Part shown: one piece after another, positions 1 to 7,891 of the stretch | Position numbering within the stretch: the first letter of the stretch is position 1 | How the letters are laid out: every line of letters starts with the position of its first letter | Assembly: GCF_000388175.3 (NCBI RefSeq) | Contig: NZ_ARPM03000114.1 | Span: forward strand, 1-34,192 | Reading direction: 5' to 3' | Origin: Holospora undulata HU1 | GTDB lineage: Bacteria > Pseudomonadota > Alphaproteobacteria > Holosporales > Holosporaceae | DNA length: 34,192 nt | Position numbers and translations under genes: made by a program | Notes under the pieces: generated by a model | Databases searched by the model: none | What the model saw: the letters and a program-made list of their open reading frames with translations, nothing else | Told to the model about the DNA's origin: nothing

Positions 1-63
1 TTTTCTCTCTTTTCATCTTTCTTTTTAATATTTTAATAATACCTTAGGAGTTTTTCTAGCAGT

Positions 64-1104
64 CTAAGACTTCAGTTTAACCAATACTTTGTCTTTTCCG
101 CAATGAATAAATTCCCATCCTTGAGGAATATCTTCGTTGGTTAAAACCTGGCAATGATTTTTCCACACCCGATTTCTTATCTTTACTATGCCTTCAGAAA
201 TTTTACGTCGAGCTTCACTACAAGATTCCACTAAACCTGAATGCTTTAAGATATCTACCATAGTGACTCCCTTAGAAAAAAGATCTTTTGATATTTTCCA
301 ATGAGGCATCTTAATATTAAAAGCCACCACTGTGTTTTTTTTTGTTGGGAAATCTTTACTTGTTTTTGGAAAAAAATATTCCGTCCTTAAAACAATAATT
401 TTTTTAAGTAAAGGAAATTGTTTTTTTAATTTTTCAGCATCTTTTAAACTGAAGGATGCTTCCTCATTCATATGAAAACTAATTTTCTCTAAATTTGGTG
501 CAGAAAAAGAAAATAAAGGCGTAATATCCTTGACATCACACCCCCCAAAGGATAATTTTTTTAGCTTTGGCAAAGAAAGAGTTTTAAATACCGAAATATC
601 TTTAACAAAATTATGTTCAAATACAAGTTCTTCTAAAGAAGGAAGGGGGATATCTTTTAAAGAGGAAATATCTTTAAGATCAGACTTGTATATAGAAAGA
701 AACTTTAAATGGGGAAACTTAGCGCCCACAAGGTTTTTTAATTGAAATTCGGGGTGAATCCGGTAACTTACATAGGAAAATTCAAGAGATTCCACCTTAT
801 TAAAATCAATTTTTTTAAGATTTTCTAGATCTTGAATATCTTCTTTAATTTCGATAGAGCGCACATGATCGGGAATCTTTTTCCCTAAAAGCGCTATTTT
901 TTTTAGTCCCTTAACCAAAACATTTTTCACGTAGTAATATTCTCCGTGATAGTTTTCCGTATATTCTTTGTGGCAGTAAAACTTAAATTTTTTTACAAAA
1001 ATTTTTTTATCTGGACTGTAAAAAATTGAATTTTTTTGAGAAAAATTAGAAGAAAATAAAATTTGGCTTCCTACCAAAAATGAGATAATAAGAATTTTAA
1101 ACAT
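64..1104 (-). CDS. Secreted leucine-rich-repeat protein with C-terminal TyrRS-type S4 tail
   Basis: 346 aa, ATG start. Residues 1-20 form a hydrophobic export signal (MFKILIISFLVGSQILFSSN). Residues about 85-245 are irregular leucine-rich repeats of the internalin-like kind, with recurring LPxLxxLxF and VKDIS/VKDIT steps around 135-210. Residues about 252-345 do not look like LRR. They resemble the end of bacterial tyrosyl-tRNA synthetase: a linker (DFPTKKN), then an S4 fold with GVTMVDILKHSGL, SEARRKISEG and a terminal GKDKVLVKL that matches the TyrRS GKKKxxLVxL ending. LRR domains usually bind protein; S4 domains bind structured RNA. No synthetase catalytic motifs (HIGH, KMSKS) are present. 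It stands alone, next to a dead IS1 copy. The export signal and S4 match were read by eye. It may be a translocated effector or an accidental fusion. Confidence 0.8.
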   Translation of the reverse strand: MFKILIISFLVGSQILFSSNFSQKNSIFYSPDKKIFVKKFKFYCHKEYTENYHGEYYYVKNVLVKGLKKIALLGKKIPDHVRSIEIKEDIQDLENLKKIDFNKVESLEFSYVSYRIHPEFQLKNLVGAKFPHLKFLSIYKSDLKDISSLKDIPLPSLEELVFEHNFVKDISVFKTLSLPKLKKLSFGGCDVKDITPLFSFSAPNLEKISFHMNEEASFSLKDAEKLKKQFPLLKKIIVLRTEYFFPKTSKDFPTKKNTVVAFNIKMPHWKISKDLFSKGVTMVDILKHSGLVESCSEARRKISEGIVKIRNRVWKNHCQVLTNEDIPQGWEFIHCGKDKVLVKLKS

Positions 1105-1228
1105 ATTAAAAGTTTTAAAAACACTTTTTTATTATAGCAAAATTTAACTAAAAATAAATAATTGATATTTTATTTTTCTAAATTTTATTACACGCTTCAT
1201 CAATAAATTATTTATCAAAATTTTAAGG

Positions 1229-2004
1229 GAGACTTTTAACCAAAGATAGCATGATTAATTTTCAAAGTTTTATTAACATGAAGTGCAGCAAAAATATGCA
1301 GTGTTCCCTTCAGCATTTCAATAGATCGCGTGTTTGCAAGGGGGGCGACGAAATCTTGCAAACCAATGGCATAGTCTAGCGTTATTATTTTGTTCAATGG
1401 AAAAGGTTTTATCTTTTCCCTGAAAGAGGCGGGGCTTGGAATAATTTTATTAAAACCTTCCCAATGATCTTTGCAATAAAGTAAAATTTTCCATTTTTTA
1501 ATCGTTCAAAAAATCGTTTGAATTTTAACTCAAGCGATCACCAAATTCCCAATCGATAAGCCGTTTTCCAGCACGATCATAGACTTTAAAAATCCAAGCT
1601 TTAAAAATCCAAATTTTTTTGCTTCTTTTTTTAATAATGCAAAAATTCATCCACTTCCTTGACAATACCTTTGTCTTCTGGGGATGGCTCAATTTTTGTG
1701 CATAGCCTTGATCCTAAGGTGCCCGCCCACTTCAAAACAGCGGTGACGCCGACACCAAAAAGCTGAGCAATTCGGTTCATTGAAAGACCGCTTGCGTATA
1801 AAACAAGGGCTTGGAGCTTGTCTTTTTCATGCACACCTCGTGAAATTTTTTCCATATTTTTTACATTTGTACCGCTGAACCCATCGAAAAAAACCACTTT
1901 TAAAGCAATCCGAACATTCAAAAATTTACATACAATCATTTTTAGAGATTTTTAAAAGACAAGTTTTCCAATTCTCACAAAAAAGACCTTTAGTTAAAAG
2001 CCTT
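1229..2004 (-). mobile_element. Degenerate IS1-family element, copy A
   Basis: A 776-bp relic whose two ends are imperfect inverted repeats (TTTTAACCAAAGATAGC at the low end; CTTTTAACTAAAG on the opposite strand at the high end). It aligns with copies at 25026-25802 and 33798-34192. The minus strand encodes the N-terminal part: MIVCK start at 1939, a decayed zinc-finger stretch, the helix-turn-helix GLSMNRIAQLFGVG, then PSPEDKGIVKEVDEF. A frameshift follows, then the DDE part (DRAGKRLIDWEFGDRS, FERLKKW) down to about 1240. The length fits IS1 (about 770 bp). Several frameshifts mean it cannot make transposase. No target duplication is visible, which suggests an old insertion. Confidence 0.85.
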
Positions 2005-2137
2005 TCTTTCAAGAGATTAACCTTCAATCAACGATCTTATTAATGGAATCCGTTGCTTTAATAATTACTCATTGGTATAATTGGACTAGATTTTGGAATA
2101 AAACATTTAATTGGTTACAAAATAACAAGGAAAGACG

Positions 2138-2566
2138 GTGGAGTTTTCTTCTGTAGGGCCTTCTAACTGGTTTGATCTTTTTGGATTACCTAAACGATTT
2201 TTGTTGGATTTAGACGAGCTAGAAAGGGCATATATCCAAGTTCAAAAAGTTGTTCATCCAGATTGCTGGAGTGGAGTTTCTTTCAAAGTAGCCGCTCGGA
2301 TGAGCTCTCATGTTAATATGGTGTATGGTGCGTTAAAAGAACCTAAAAAGCGCGCAGAATATATGTTGAAGTGCGCGGGGTTTTGGCCGGTCCCTTCTTT
2401 TCCAAAGATAATGGAAGAGATTTTTTTTCTTAAATCTCAATTCAATCAGGAGCTTTTTGATAGCAAGTATCAAGATGCTATACTTTCGTTTGATGAAGCG
2501 TTTCAAAAAGAACACTATGTGCAAGCGCAGCAGGCTTATCTTTACATATGTTATCTAGAAAAATGA
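2138..2566 (+). CDS. hscB: Co-chaperone HscB (J-domain protein for Fe-S cluster assembly)
   Basis: 142 aa from a GTG start, preceded six bases upstream by AAGGA. HscB recruits the scaffold IscU to the Hsp70 HscA and stimulates ATP hydrolysis for cluster transfer in the cytoplasm. The N-terminal J domain is clear: WFDLFGLP (11-18), helix II with AYIQVQKVVHPD and the essential HPD triad at 40-42. The C-terminal three-helix domain after KEPKKRAEYML (about 68-78) is shorter than in E. coli (171 aa in total). hscA follows after nine bases, so the pair is an operon. The rest of an isc cluster (iscU, iscA, fdx) is not here: upstream is an IS relic. Confidence 0.95.
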   Translation: MEFSSVGPSNWFDLFGLPKRFLLDLDELERAYIQVQKVVHPDCWSGVSFKVAARMSSHVNMVYGALKEPKKRAEYMLKCAGFWPVPSFPKIMEEIFFLKSQFNQELFDSKYQDAILSFDEAFQKEHYVQAQQAYLYICYLEK

Positions 2567-2575
2567 GGTGTTAAT

Positions 2576-4294
2576 ATGCGTATTGCGGTTGAAGCATTGA
2601 CTGGCCAAGCGTCAAAAAAAGTCTCTTCTTCAAGAAAAGAAGCGGTGGGAATTGATTTTGGTACGACGTATTGTGTGGCAGCGTTAGCGTTTGAATCTTC
2701 TAAAGCGCGGGTGTTGGTTTCATCCAAGGGGGCTCTTATTCCTTCGGAAATTATTACTCCACAAGGTGAGTTTGTTCGTTCTGTAAAGCGAAAATTGGCG
2801 CACACTTCTTTAATAGATTCGAGCGCTCTTGGTTACATGGATGCTGCTGTAAAAATATTCAGAATTATTGCCGAGCATGTTTATGAAGCGTTAGGACATG
2901 AGGTGTCTTGTGCGGTTATTACGGTTCCTGCTTACTTTGATGATCTGCAAAGATCTCAAATTCACAAAGCAGCGACGATGGCAGGGTTTGAGGTCTTACG
3001 ATTAATTAACGAACCTACGGCAGCAGCCATTGCTTATGGGCTTGGCCATGCTTTACAAGGAAAATACATTGTGTACGATTGGGGGGGGGGGACCTTTGAC
3101 GTTTCTATTTTGGATATTAGGCAAGGCGTTTTTAGAGTTCTTGCTACCGGTGGAGACACTGCCTTAGGAGGGGATGATTTAGATTTTTGCATTGCTCAAA
3201 ACATCGCTCCGTTTGGTTGGAGCGATCAAACTTTTTCTCAACGCCAGAGTTGGATTCAAAAAGCAAAATATCTGAAAGAATCTCTTTGTGTGGATTCTGC
3301 GCTTTCCTCTTTAGAAACAAATGTAACGCCTGAGGATATTGAAAACTGGTGCCTTCCCTTTATTCAACGCACTCTTGAGATTTGCAAAGATACTTTAGAT
3401 CGTGCTGAATTAAGTTTTAAGGATATTCAAAAAGTTGTTTTAGTAGGGGGCAGCACAAGAATTCCTTTTGTGTTAAAACACTTGCAGTATCTTTGGGGAG
3501 AAAAGATAGATCGCGCACTGCATCCTGAATATGCAGTTGCTCAAGGTGCTGCACTGCAAGCTTATCAATTGACACATGAATGCTCTTTTTTGTTAATGGA
3601 TGTAAGCCCTCTTACTCTTGGAGTGGAAGTTTTAGGAGGGATGGTGGAAACGCTTATCCCGCGCAATACCCCTCTTCCCTTCGAATATACCTACAAATTT
3701 ACTACAGCAGTGGATGGGCAAACCAAAATACGTCTTCATATTGTTCAGGGAGAAAAAGAATTTGCCAAGAATTGCAGATCCCTTGGTATATTTGAACTTT
3801 CTGGGATAGACGCGCTTCCAAAAGGAATGGCACGCATTGAACTTAAGTGCTATTTAACAGTAGATGGAGAGCTAGAGCTAGAAGCAAAAGAATACAAGAA
3901 GGAAGGAGAGGGAGCAAAAGCATTCCTTACGATTAATACAGTACGTTCATTAAATGATGAGAATATAGAAAAAGAACTTACTGCGCTAAGTGCAGATGAT
4001 GGAAGTGAAGTTTTGCTTCGTATTTGGACACAAAAGCATCAGCAAGCTTCTGATGGCCTTGAACAAATGGAGAAAATCCTTCAACACTGTCCCTATATTT
4101 TTTCCAAAGAAGAGTACGAAGAAATGATAAAAATATGTGAAAGCTTTTCTGATTTTTTAAAAAAGGTGCCTGTTCAGTATTCCCAAGCATTACAAGAAAT
4201 TTCTGAAAATTGGGAAAATTTTTCAATCTTGATATTGCCCTATATTGAGCGCCACCTAACTTATGTATTAAAACAAACTTTGGAAAATGCTTAG
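2576..4294 (+). CDS. hscA: Fe-S assembly chaperone HscA (Hsp70 family)
   Basis: 572 aa, slightly shorter than E. coli HscA (616). The ATPase domain shows GIDFGTTY (25-32, phosphate loop 1), the Hsp70 signature [10 protein letters not shown] (146-155), [11 protein letters not shown] (167-177, phosphate loop 2) and [10 protein letters not shown] (290-299). The short gap between loop 1 and SVKRKLA (69-75) is the compact form typical of HscA rather than DnaK. The substrate-binding domain starts at [10 protein letters not shown] (342-351). A GAGG ribosome site lies in the end of hscB. Oddity: codons 168-171 (W-G-G-G) are written as a run of 11 G at 3081-3091; any slip there would break the gene. 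Downstream fdx is missing, and a terminator at 4402-4465 closes the transcript. Confidence 0.96.
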   Translation: MRIAVEALTGQASKKVSSSRKEAVGIDFGTTYCVAALAFESSKARVLVSSKGALIPSEIITPQGEFVRSVKRKLAHTSLIDSSALGYMDAAVKIFRIIAEHVYEALGHEVSCAVITVPAYFDDLQRSQIHKAATMAGFEVLRLINEPTAAAIAYGLGHALQGKYIVYDWGGGTFDVSILDIRQGVFRVLATGGDTALGGDDLDFCIAQNIAPFGWSDQTFSQRQSWIQKAKYLKESLCVDSALSSLETNVTPEDIENWCLPFIQRTLEICKDTLDRAELSFKDIQKVVLVGGSTRIPFVLKHLQYLWGEKIDRALHPEYAVAQGAALQAYQLTHECSFLLMDVSPLTLGVEVLGGMVETLIPRNTPLPFEYTYKFTTAVDGQTKIRLHIVQGEKEFAKNCRSLGIFELSGIDALPKGMARIELKCYLTVDGELELEAKEYKKEGEGAKAFLTINTVRSLNDENIEKELTALSADDGSEVLLRIWTQKHQQASDGLEQMEKILQHCPYIFSKEEYEEMIKICESFSDFLKKVPVQYSQALQEISENWENFSILILPYIERHLTYVLKQTLENA

Positions 4295-4401
4295 ATTGTA
4301 AAAAAAAATGAATGTTGAATAAAAAATAGGTGCATTGTGAAAAGGTGGGGGCAATAAAAAAATTATAGAGATAAAAAAAAGAAATTTAATTTTTTATTTA
4401 G

Positions 4402-4465
4402 AGGTGTGATTTTCTATCGTAACGATCATAAAAAATCAATAAAAGAACTAAATCACATCTTTTTT
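4402..4465 (+). terminator. Probable rho-independent terminator of hscBA
   Basis: An 11-bp stem (4402-4412 AGGTGTGATTT with 4450-4460 AAATCACATCT, one G-U pair) is followed directly by a T run at 4460-4465. The 37-nt loop holds a small inner palindrome, ATCGTAACGAT. It lies 107 bases after hscA and before rpmJ. The loop is long, so stability is uncertain. Confidence 0.5.
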
Positions 4466-4575
4466 AAAATAAAACCCATAAAAGGCTTAGTTAAGCAGAA
4501 TCATCACTCTTAGCGGCTTGCCTTATTTTCTTTTTTTTGATAGACTTTCCTTGGTAGTTCTAAAAGAGTTATAAT

Positions 4576-4707
4576 ATGCGAGTAGCGTCTTCTATCGGAA
4601 AAAAAAGATATCGTAGTAAAACCTGTAAGGTAATTCGTAGAGGTAAGCGTTTGTACTTGATTGATTCAAAAAATCCTCGCAACAAAGTTCGTCAAGGGAG
4701 CAAGTGA
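4576..4707 (+). CDS. rpmJ: 50S ribosomal protein bL36
   Basis: A 43-aa ORF starting MRVASSIGKKRYRSKTC and ending NPRNKVRQGSK. The core CKVIRRGKRLYLI followed by a conserved NPR...RQG end is the bL36 signature. Only one cysteine (C17) remains, so this is the zinc-free (C-minus) form that many alphaproteobacteria have; it binds 23S rRNA late in large-subunit assembly. AAGAG at 4564-4568 is a weak ribosome site. The TATAAT directly before the ATG is too close to be its own -10 box. rpoZ starts one base after the stop codon, with its Shine-Dalgarno sequence inside the end of rpmJ, so the two are translationally linked. Confidence 0.93.
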   Translation: MRVASSIGKKRYRSKTCKVIRRGKRLYLIDSKNPRNKVRQGSK

Positions 4708-4708
4708 A

Positions 4709-5020
4709 ATGAAAGAAAACAATGGACAAGAAGAGGCGTTTATCGAAAATAGAGCCCTTGTTTCCGCGTGTTTAGAAAACATTTCAGATCCGTTTCTTTT
4801 GGTTTTACTTGCGTCTAAGCGCGCCCAAGAACTTTCTTACGGTGCACAGGCAATGGTTTCTCCTGAAGGACATAAAGATTCGGTTATTGCGCTTCAGGAA
4901 ATTGCTTTAAAAAAAGTTAGTCCTGATGTTTTAAAGGAAACGCTGATTGAAGGATTTCGAAATTCTAGGATGTTCAGTTTGTTTCTTTTGTTAAATATTT
5001 TGTTTTTTAGTATTTGTTGA
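4709..5020 (+). CDS. rpoZ: DNA-directed RNA polymerase subunit omega
   Basis: 103 aa. The omega core is recognisable: ENISDPFLLVLLASKRAQEL (about 23-42), GAQAMVSPEG, then DSVIALQEIALKKVSPDVLKE, matching the family's DRFxLVLLAAxRAR...GA and ALREIA...I motifs. Omega helps assemble and hold the beta' subunit. I chose ATG 4709 because AAGGGAG (4694-4700) sits eight bases upstream. A longer reading from 4661 would overlap rpmJ in another frame and adds no omega sequence. The C-terminus is odd: after NSRM it ends in a very hydrophobic 15-residue tail (FSLFLLLNILFFSIC) not typical of omega. This could be a late frameshift or a membrane-sticky extension. gyrA follows after 64 bases. Confidence 0.92.
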   Translation: MKENNGQEEAFIENRALVSACLENISDPFLLVLLASKRAQELSYGAQAMVSPEGHKDSVIALQEIALKKVSPDVLKETLIEGFRNSRMFSLFLLLNILFFSIC

Positions 5021-5084
5021 TTTTTCGTATTTCCGTTTCGGCGATAACCAGCTGGTGATTTAAATTAGGTGAGTAAATTAATAT

Positions 5085-7775
5085 ATGGATAAATCGAACG
5101 CCCAAGCTCTAGAGATTGTTTCTGTACCTGTAGAAGAGGAAATTCAGCGCTCTTATCTTGATTACGCAATGAGTGTTATCGTGGGGCGTGCGCTTCCAGA
5201 TGTGCGAGATGGTCTAAAGCCGGTACATCGTCGAATTTTGTATGCCATGGAAGTCTTGGGGTTCCGTCATGATCGTCCTCATCGAAAATCTGCTAACGTG
5301 GTGGGGGAAGTCATTGCAAAATATCACCCTCATGGAACGGACCCTATTTATGGATCTTTGGTACGTATGGCGCAATGGTTTTCTATGCGGGAAAAACTCA
5401 TAGACGGCCACGGAAACTTTGGTTCTATGGACGGAGATCACGCCGCTGCTATGCGTTACACTGAGGCGCGATTGAGTGCTCTTGCAGATTTTATATTGGC
5501 CGATTACGACAAAGAGACAGTAGAATTTCAGCCCAATTACGATGATACCCAAAAAATGCCCGTAGTATTGCCTGCAGCGTTCCCTAACCTTCTTGTTAAT
5601 GGTGGCAGTGGTATAGCAGTGGGAATGGCTACAAATATTCCTTGTCACAATCTGGCAGAAGTTTTGGATGCCTGTTGTTTGCTGATCGATTGTAAAGATG
5701 CGGAACTTGAGCAGGTTATGGGAGTTATTCCTGGTCCAGACTTTCCAACAAAAGGAATAATTTTGGGAACGAAAGGAATAGAAGAAGCTTATCGCACGGG
5801 TAAAGGTTCTTTTTTAATTCGTGGTCAGGCTCAGATAGAACCCAATGGCAAGGATAGAGAGTGTATCTTAATTACTAATATTCCTTATCAGGTGAACAAG
5901 GCTACGTTGGTGGAGCGTATTGCAGAACTTGCGCGAGATAAGAAAGTAGAAGGGATGGCGGAAATACGAGATGAATCGGATCGTACAGGTATTCGCATTG
6001 TTGTCGAGTTAAAGAAAGACGCAGTGGCGCAGGTTATTTTAAACCAGCTGTATGCTTTAACTGATTTACAAATTTCTTTTTCGGTTAACATGCTAGCACT
6101 TCATCGTGGATATCCTGTTCAGCTTTCTTTAATAGAAGTTCTGAAGGCATTTTTAGAGTTCAGGAAAGAAGTAGTCGTCCGTAGAACTCAATATTACTTA
6201 AGAAAAGATAGAGATTCTACCCGTCTTTTAATCGGTATTTATATAGCTATTTGTCACATAGATGAGGTCGTTCAATTAATCAAATCTTCTAAAAATCGTG
6301 AAGAAGCATTAGAAGCGTTAGTTGCCAAGACGTGGAATGTTGATAGTTTAATTCATCAATATCTTACCTTACTAGAAGAAGATAATTTGCAAATACAAGA
6401 TTTTTCAGAATATCGTTTATCTCAAGAACAAGCTTCTGCGATCTTATCGTTGCGGCTTCATAGATTAACCGGAATGGGAAAGCAAGAGCTTTCCGATCAA
6501 TTAGAAAAGTTAAAGAGTAATATTGAGTTTTACTTAGGGCTGTTAAGAGATGATGCAAAAATTGAAGCGTTGATGAAGGAAGAATTTTTACATATTAAGC
6601 AAAAATTTGGTTCACCGCGTCTTACAGAACTCCAAAAAGAATATCTTCATCAGTCTCCAGAAGATTTTGTTGCTTGCGAGGAAATGGTCGTAACTGTTAG
6701 CGTTAACGGATACATTAAGCGCGTTCCTTTAGATGCCTATCGCAGTCAAAAACGAGGCGGGCGAGGAAAAAATGCGATGGATGTTAGGGAGGAAGATGCG
6801 GTTTCTCAAATTTTTGTTGCAGATACACATCGTCCTTTGTTATTTTTTACTTCTAAAGGTATTGTGTACCAAATGAAGGTTTACGAACTTCCTTTGGGAA
6901 TAACTTCTTCTAGAGGAAAACCTCTGATTGCTTTTTTTCCTTTGGAAAAAGATACAGAAAAAGTTGCTACGATTCTTCCTTTACCTAAAGAAAACGTTCC
7001 GTCCTTTATTATTTTTGCAACGTCTCATGGTAATGTTCGAAAAAATGCGTTGTCAGACTTTTTCTCTATTCGGGCTAATGGGAAAATTGCCATGAAGCTG
7101 GCGGAAGATGAGCAATTAATTCGCGTTTTATTGGCAAACGATGATCAAGATATTTTACTTTCAACGCATCAAGGAAAAAGTTTGCGCTTTCCAGTACAAG
7201 AATTGCGGCAGTTTAGCAGTCGGAATTCTACCGGAGTGCGAGGAATTTTTTTGAAACCCGGAGATTACGTTGTTTCTATGACGTTGTTGAATAATACTCC
7301 TTGGAGCTCTCAGGAAATTGAAGCATACATGAATCGTAAAGATGAGCAGCTTTTGGATGCGCCTTTACTGGCGAATACTACAGACGTTTTGGTTGAAGAT
7401 GAAGAGGTTTTGAAAGAAAGATTTAAAGAAATGGAAGATCAAGAAGAGTTTGTTTTGTGTGTTACGATCAAAGGGTTTGGAAAACGTACATCGTCTTACG
7501 AATATCGAAGAACGCACCGCGGAGGGCAGGGAGTTGCTACGATGGAAATTACTTCTCGTACCGGTTCTATCATTCAAGCTATGCCTGTGAAAGCGCAAGA
7601 TCAGATTTTGATGTTGACTAATGCAGGACAATTGCTGCGTTGTCCTGTAAAAGACATTAGAATTTCCGGGAGAAGAACTCAAGGTGTTCGTGTATTTCGC
7701 CTAGACAAAGGGGAAACGGTTGCGTCTGTAGCAGTTATTTCACCAGAAAATTTAGAAAATTCTGATGAGGAATAA
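5085..7775 (+). CDS. gyrA: DNA gyrase subunit A
   Basis: 896 aa; E. coli GyrA has 875. It forms the DNA cleavage and wrapping half of gyrase (A2B2), which introduces negative supercoils. The N-terminal breakage domain starts with EEEIQRSYLDYAMSVIVGRALPDV-type sequence (17-40). The catalytic tyrosine is Y125 in AAMRYTEARL. The GyrA box, QKRGGRGK, lies near residues 555-562 and separates GyrA from ParC. A C-terminal beta-pinwheel with a second RTHRGGQG-like turn and an acidic tail (ENLENSDEE) follow. Oddity: the quinolone-pocket segment reads HPHGTDPIYG (81-90), so the positions equal to E. coli S83, A84 and D87 are D, P and G. Start: ATG with AGGTGAG eleven bases upstream. It converges with priA. 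Confidence 0.98.
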   Translation: MDKSNAQALEIVSVPVEEEIQRSYLDYAMSVIVGRALPDVRDGLKPVHRRILYAMEVLGFRHDRPHRKSANVVGEVIAKYHPHGTDPIYGSLVRMAQWFSMREKLIDGHGNFGSMDGDHAAAMRYTEARLSALADFILADYDKETVEFQPNYDDTQKMPVVLPAAFPNLLVNGGSGIAVGMATNIPCHNLAEVLDACCLLIDCKDAELEQVMGVIPGPDFPTKGIILGTKGIEEAYRTGKGSFLIRGQAQIEPNGKDRECILITNIPYQVNKATLVERIAELARDKKVEGMAEIRDESDRTGIRIVVELKKDAVAQVILNQLYALTDLQISFSVNMLALHRGYPVQLSLIEVLKAFLEFRKEVVVRRTQYYLRKDRDSTRLLIGIYIAICHIDEVVQLIKSSKNREEALEALVAKTWNVDSLIHQYLTLLEEDNLQIQDFSEYRLSQEQASAILSLRLHRLTGMGKQELSDQLEKLKSNIEFYLGLLRDDAKIEALMKEEFLHIKQKFGSPRLTELQKEYLHQSPEDFVACEEMVVTVSVNGYIKRVPLDAYRSQKRGGRGKNAMDVREEDAVSQIFVADTHRPLLFFTSKGIVYQMKVYELPLGITSSRGKPLIAFFPLEKDTEKVATILPLPKENVPSFIIFATSHGNVRKNALSDFFSIRANGKIAMKLAEDEQLIRVLLANDDQDILLSTHQGKSLRFPVQELRQFSSRNSTGVRGIFLKPGDYVVSMTLLNNTPWSSQEIEAYMNRKDEQLLDAPLLANTTDVLVEDEEVLKERFKEMEDQEEFVLCVTIKGFGKRTSSYEYRRTHRGGQGVATMEITSRTGSIIQAMPVKAQDQILMLTNAGQLLRCPVKDIRISGRRTQGVRVFRLDKGETVASVAVISPENLENSDEE

Positions 7776-7828
7776 AAAAAGAGATATAAAATTCTAAGCA
7801 TCCCAAGGTAGATATTTATTTCTTTGTA

Positions 7829-7850
7829 GGCAGAAATAAAAATTTCTGCC
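7829..7850. terminator. Hairpin between convergent gyrA and priA
   Basis: A perfect 9-bp stem, GGCAGAAAT and ATTTCTGCC, with a 4-base loop (AAAA), lies midway between the gyrA stop and the priA stop. No strong T run follows on either strand, so it is a plausible bidirectional transcription barrier rather than a classic intrinsic terminator. Confidence 0.4.
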
Positions 7851-7891
7851 TCACCTTCTGCATTAAAAGAGCATTGGTTTTTATTTCTGGT

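Noticed and set aside
530-745. Plus-strand frame inside the LRR gene
   Set aside because: Antisense shadow of the leucine-rich repeats; no start signal or similarity.
4570-4575. TATAAT directly before rpmJ
   Set aside because: Transcription would start inside the coding region; it overlaps the space between ribosome site and start codon.
4661-4708. Upstream extension of rpoZ (MIQKILATKF...)
   Set aside because: It is the last part of rpmJ read in another frame; ATG 4709 has a proper ribosome site.
5214-5648. 144-codon minus-strand frame inside gyrA
   Set aside because: Pure antisense of a highly conserved gene.
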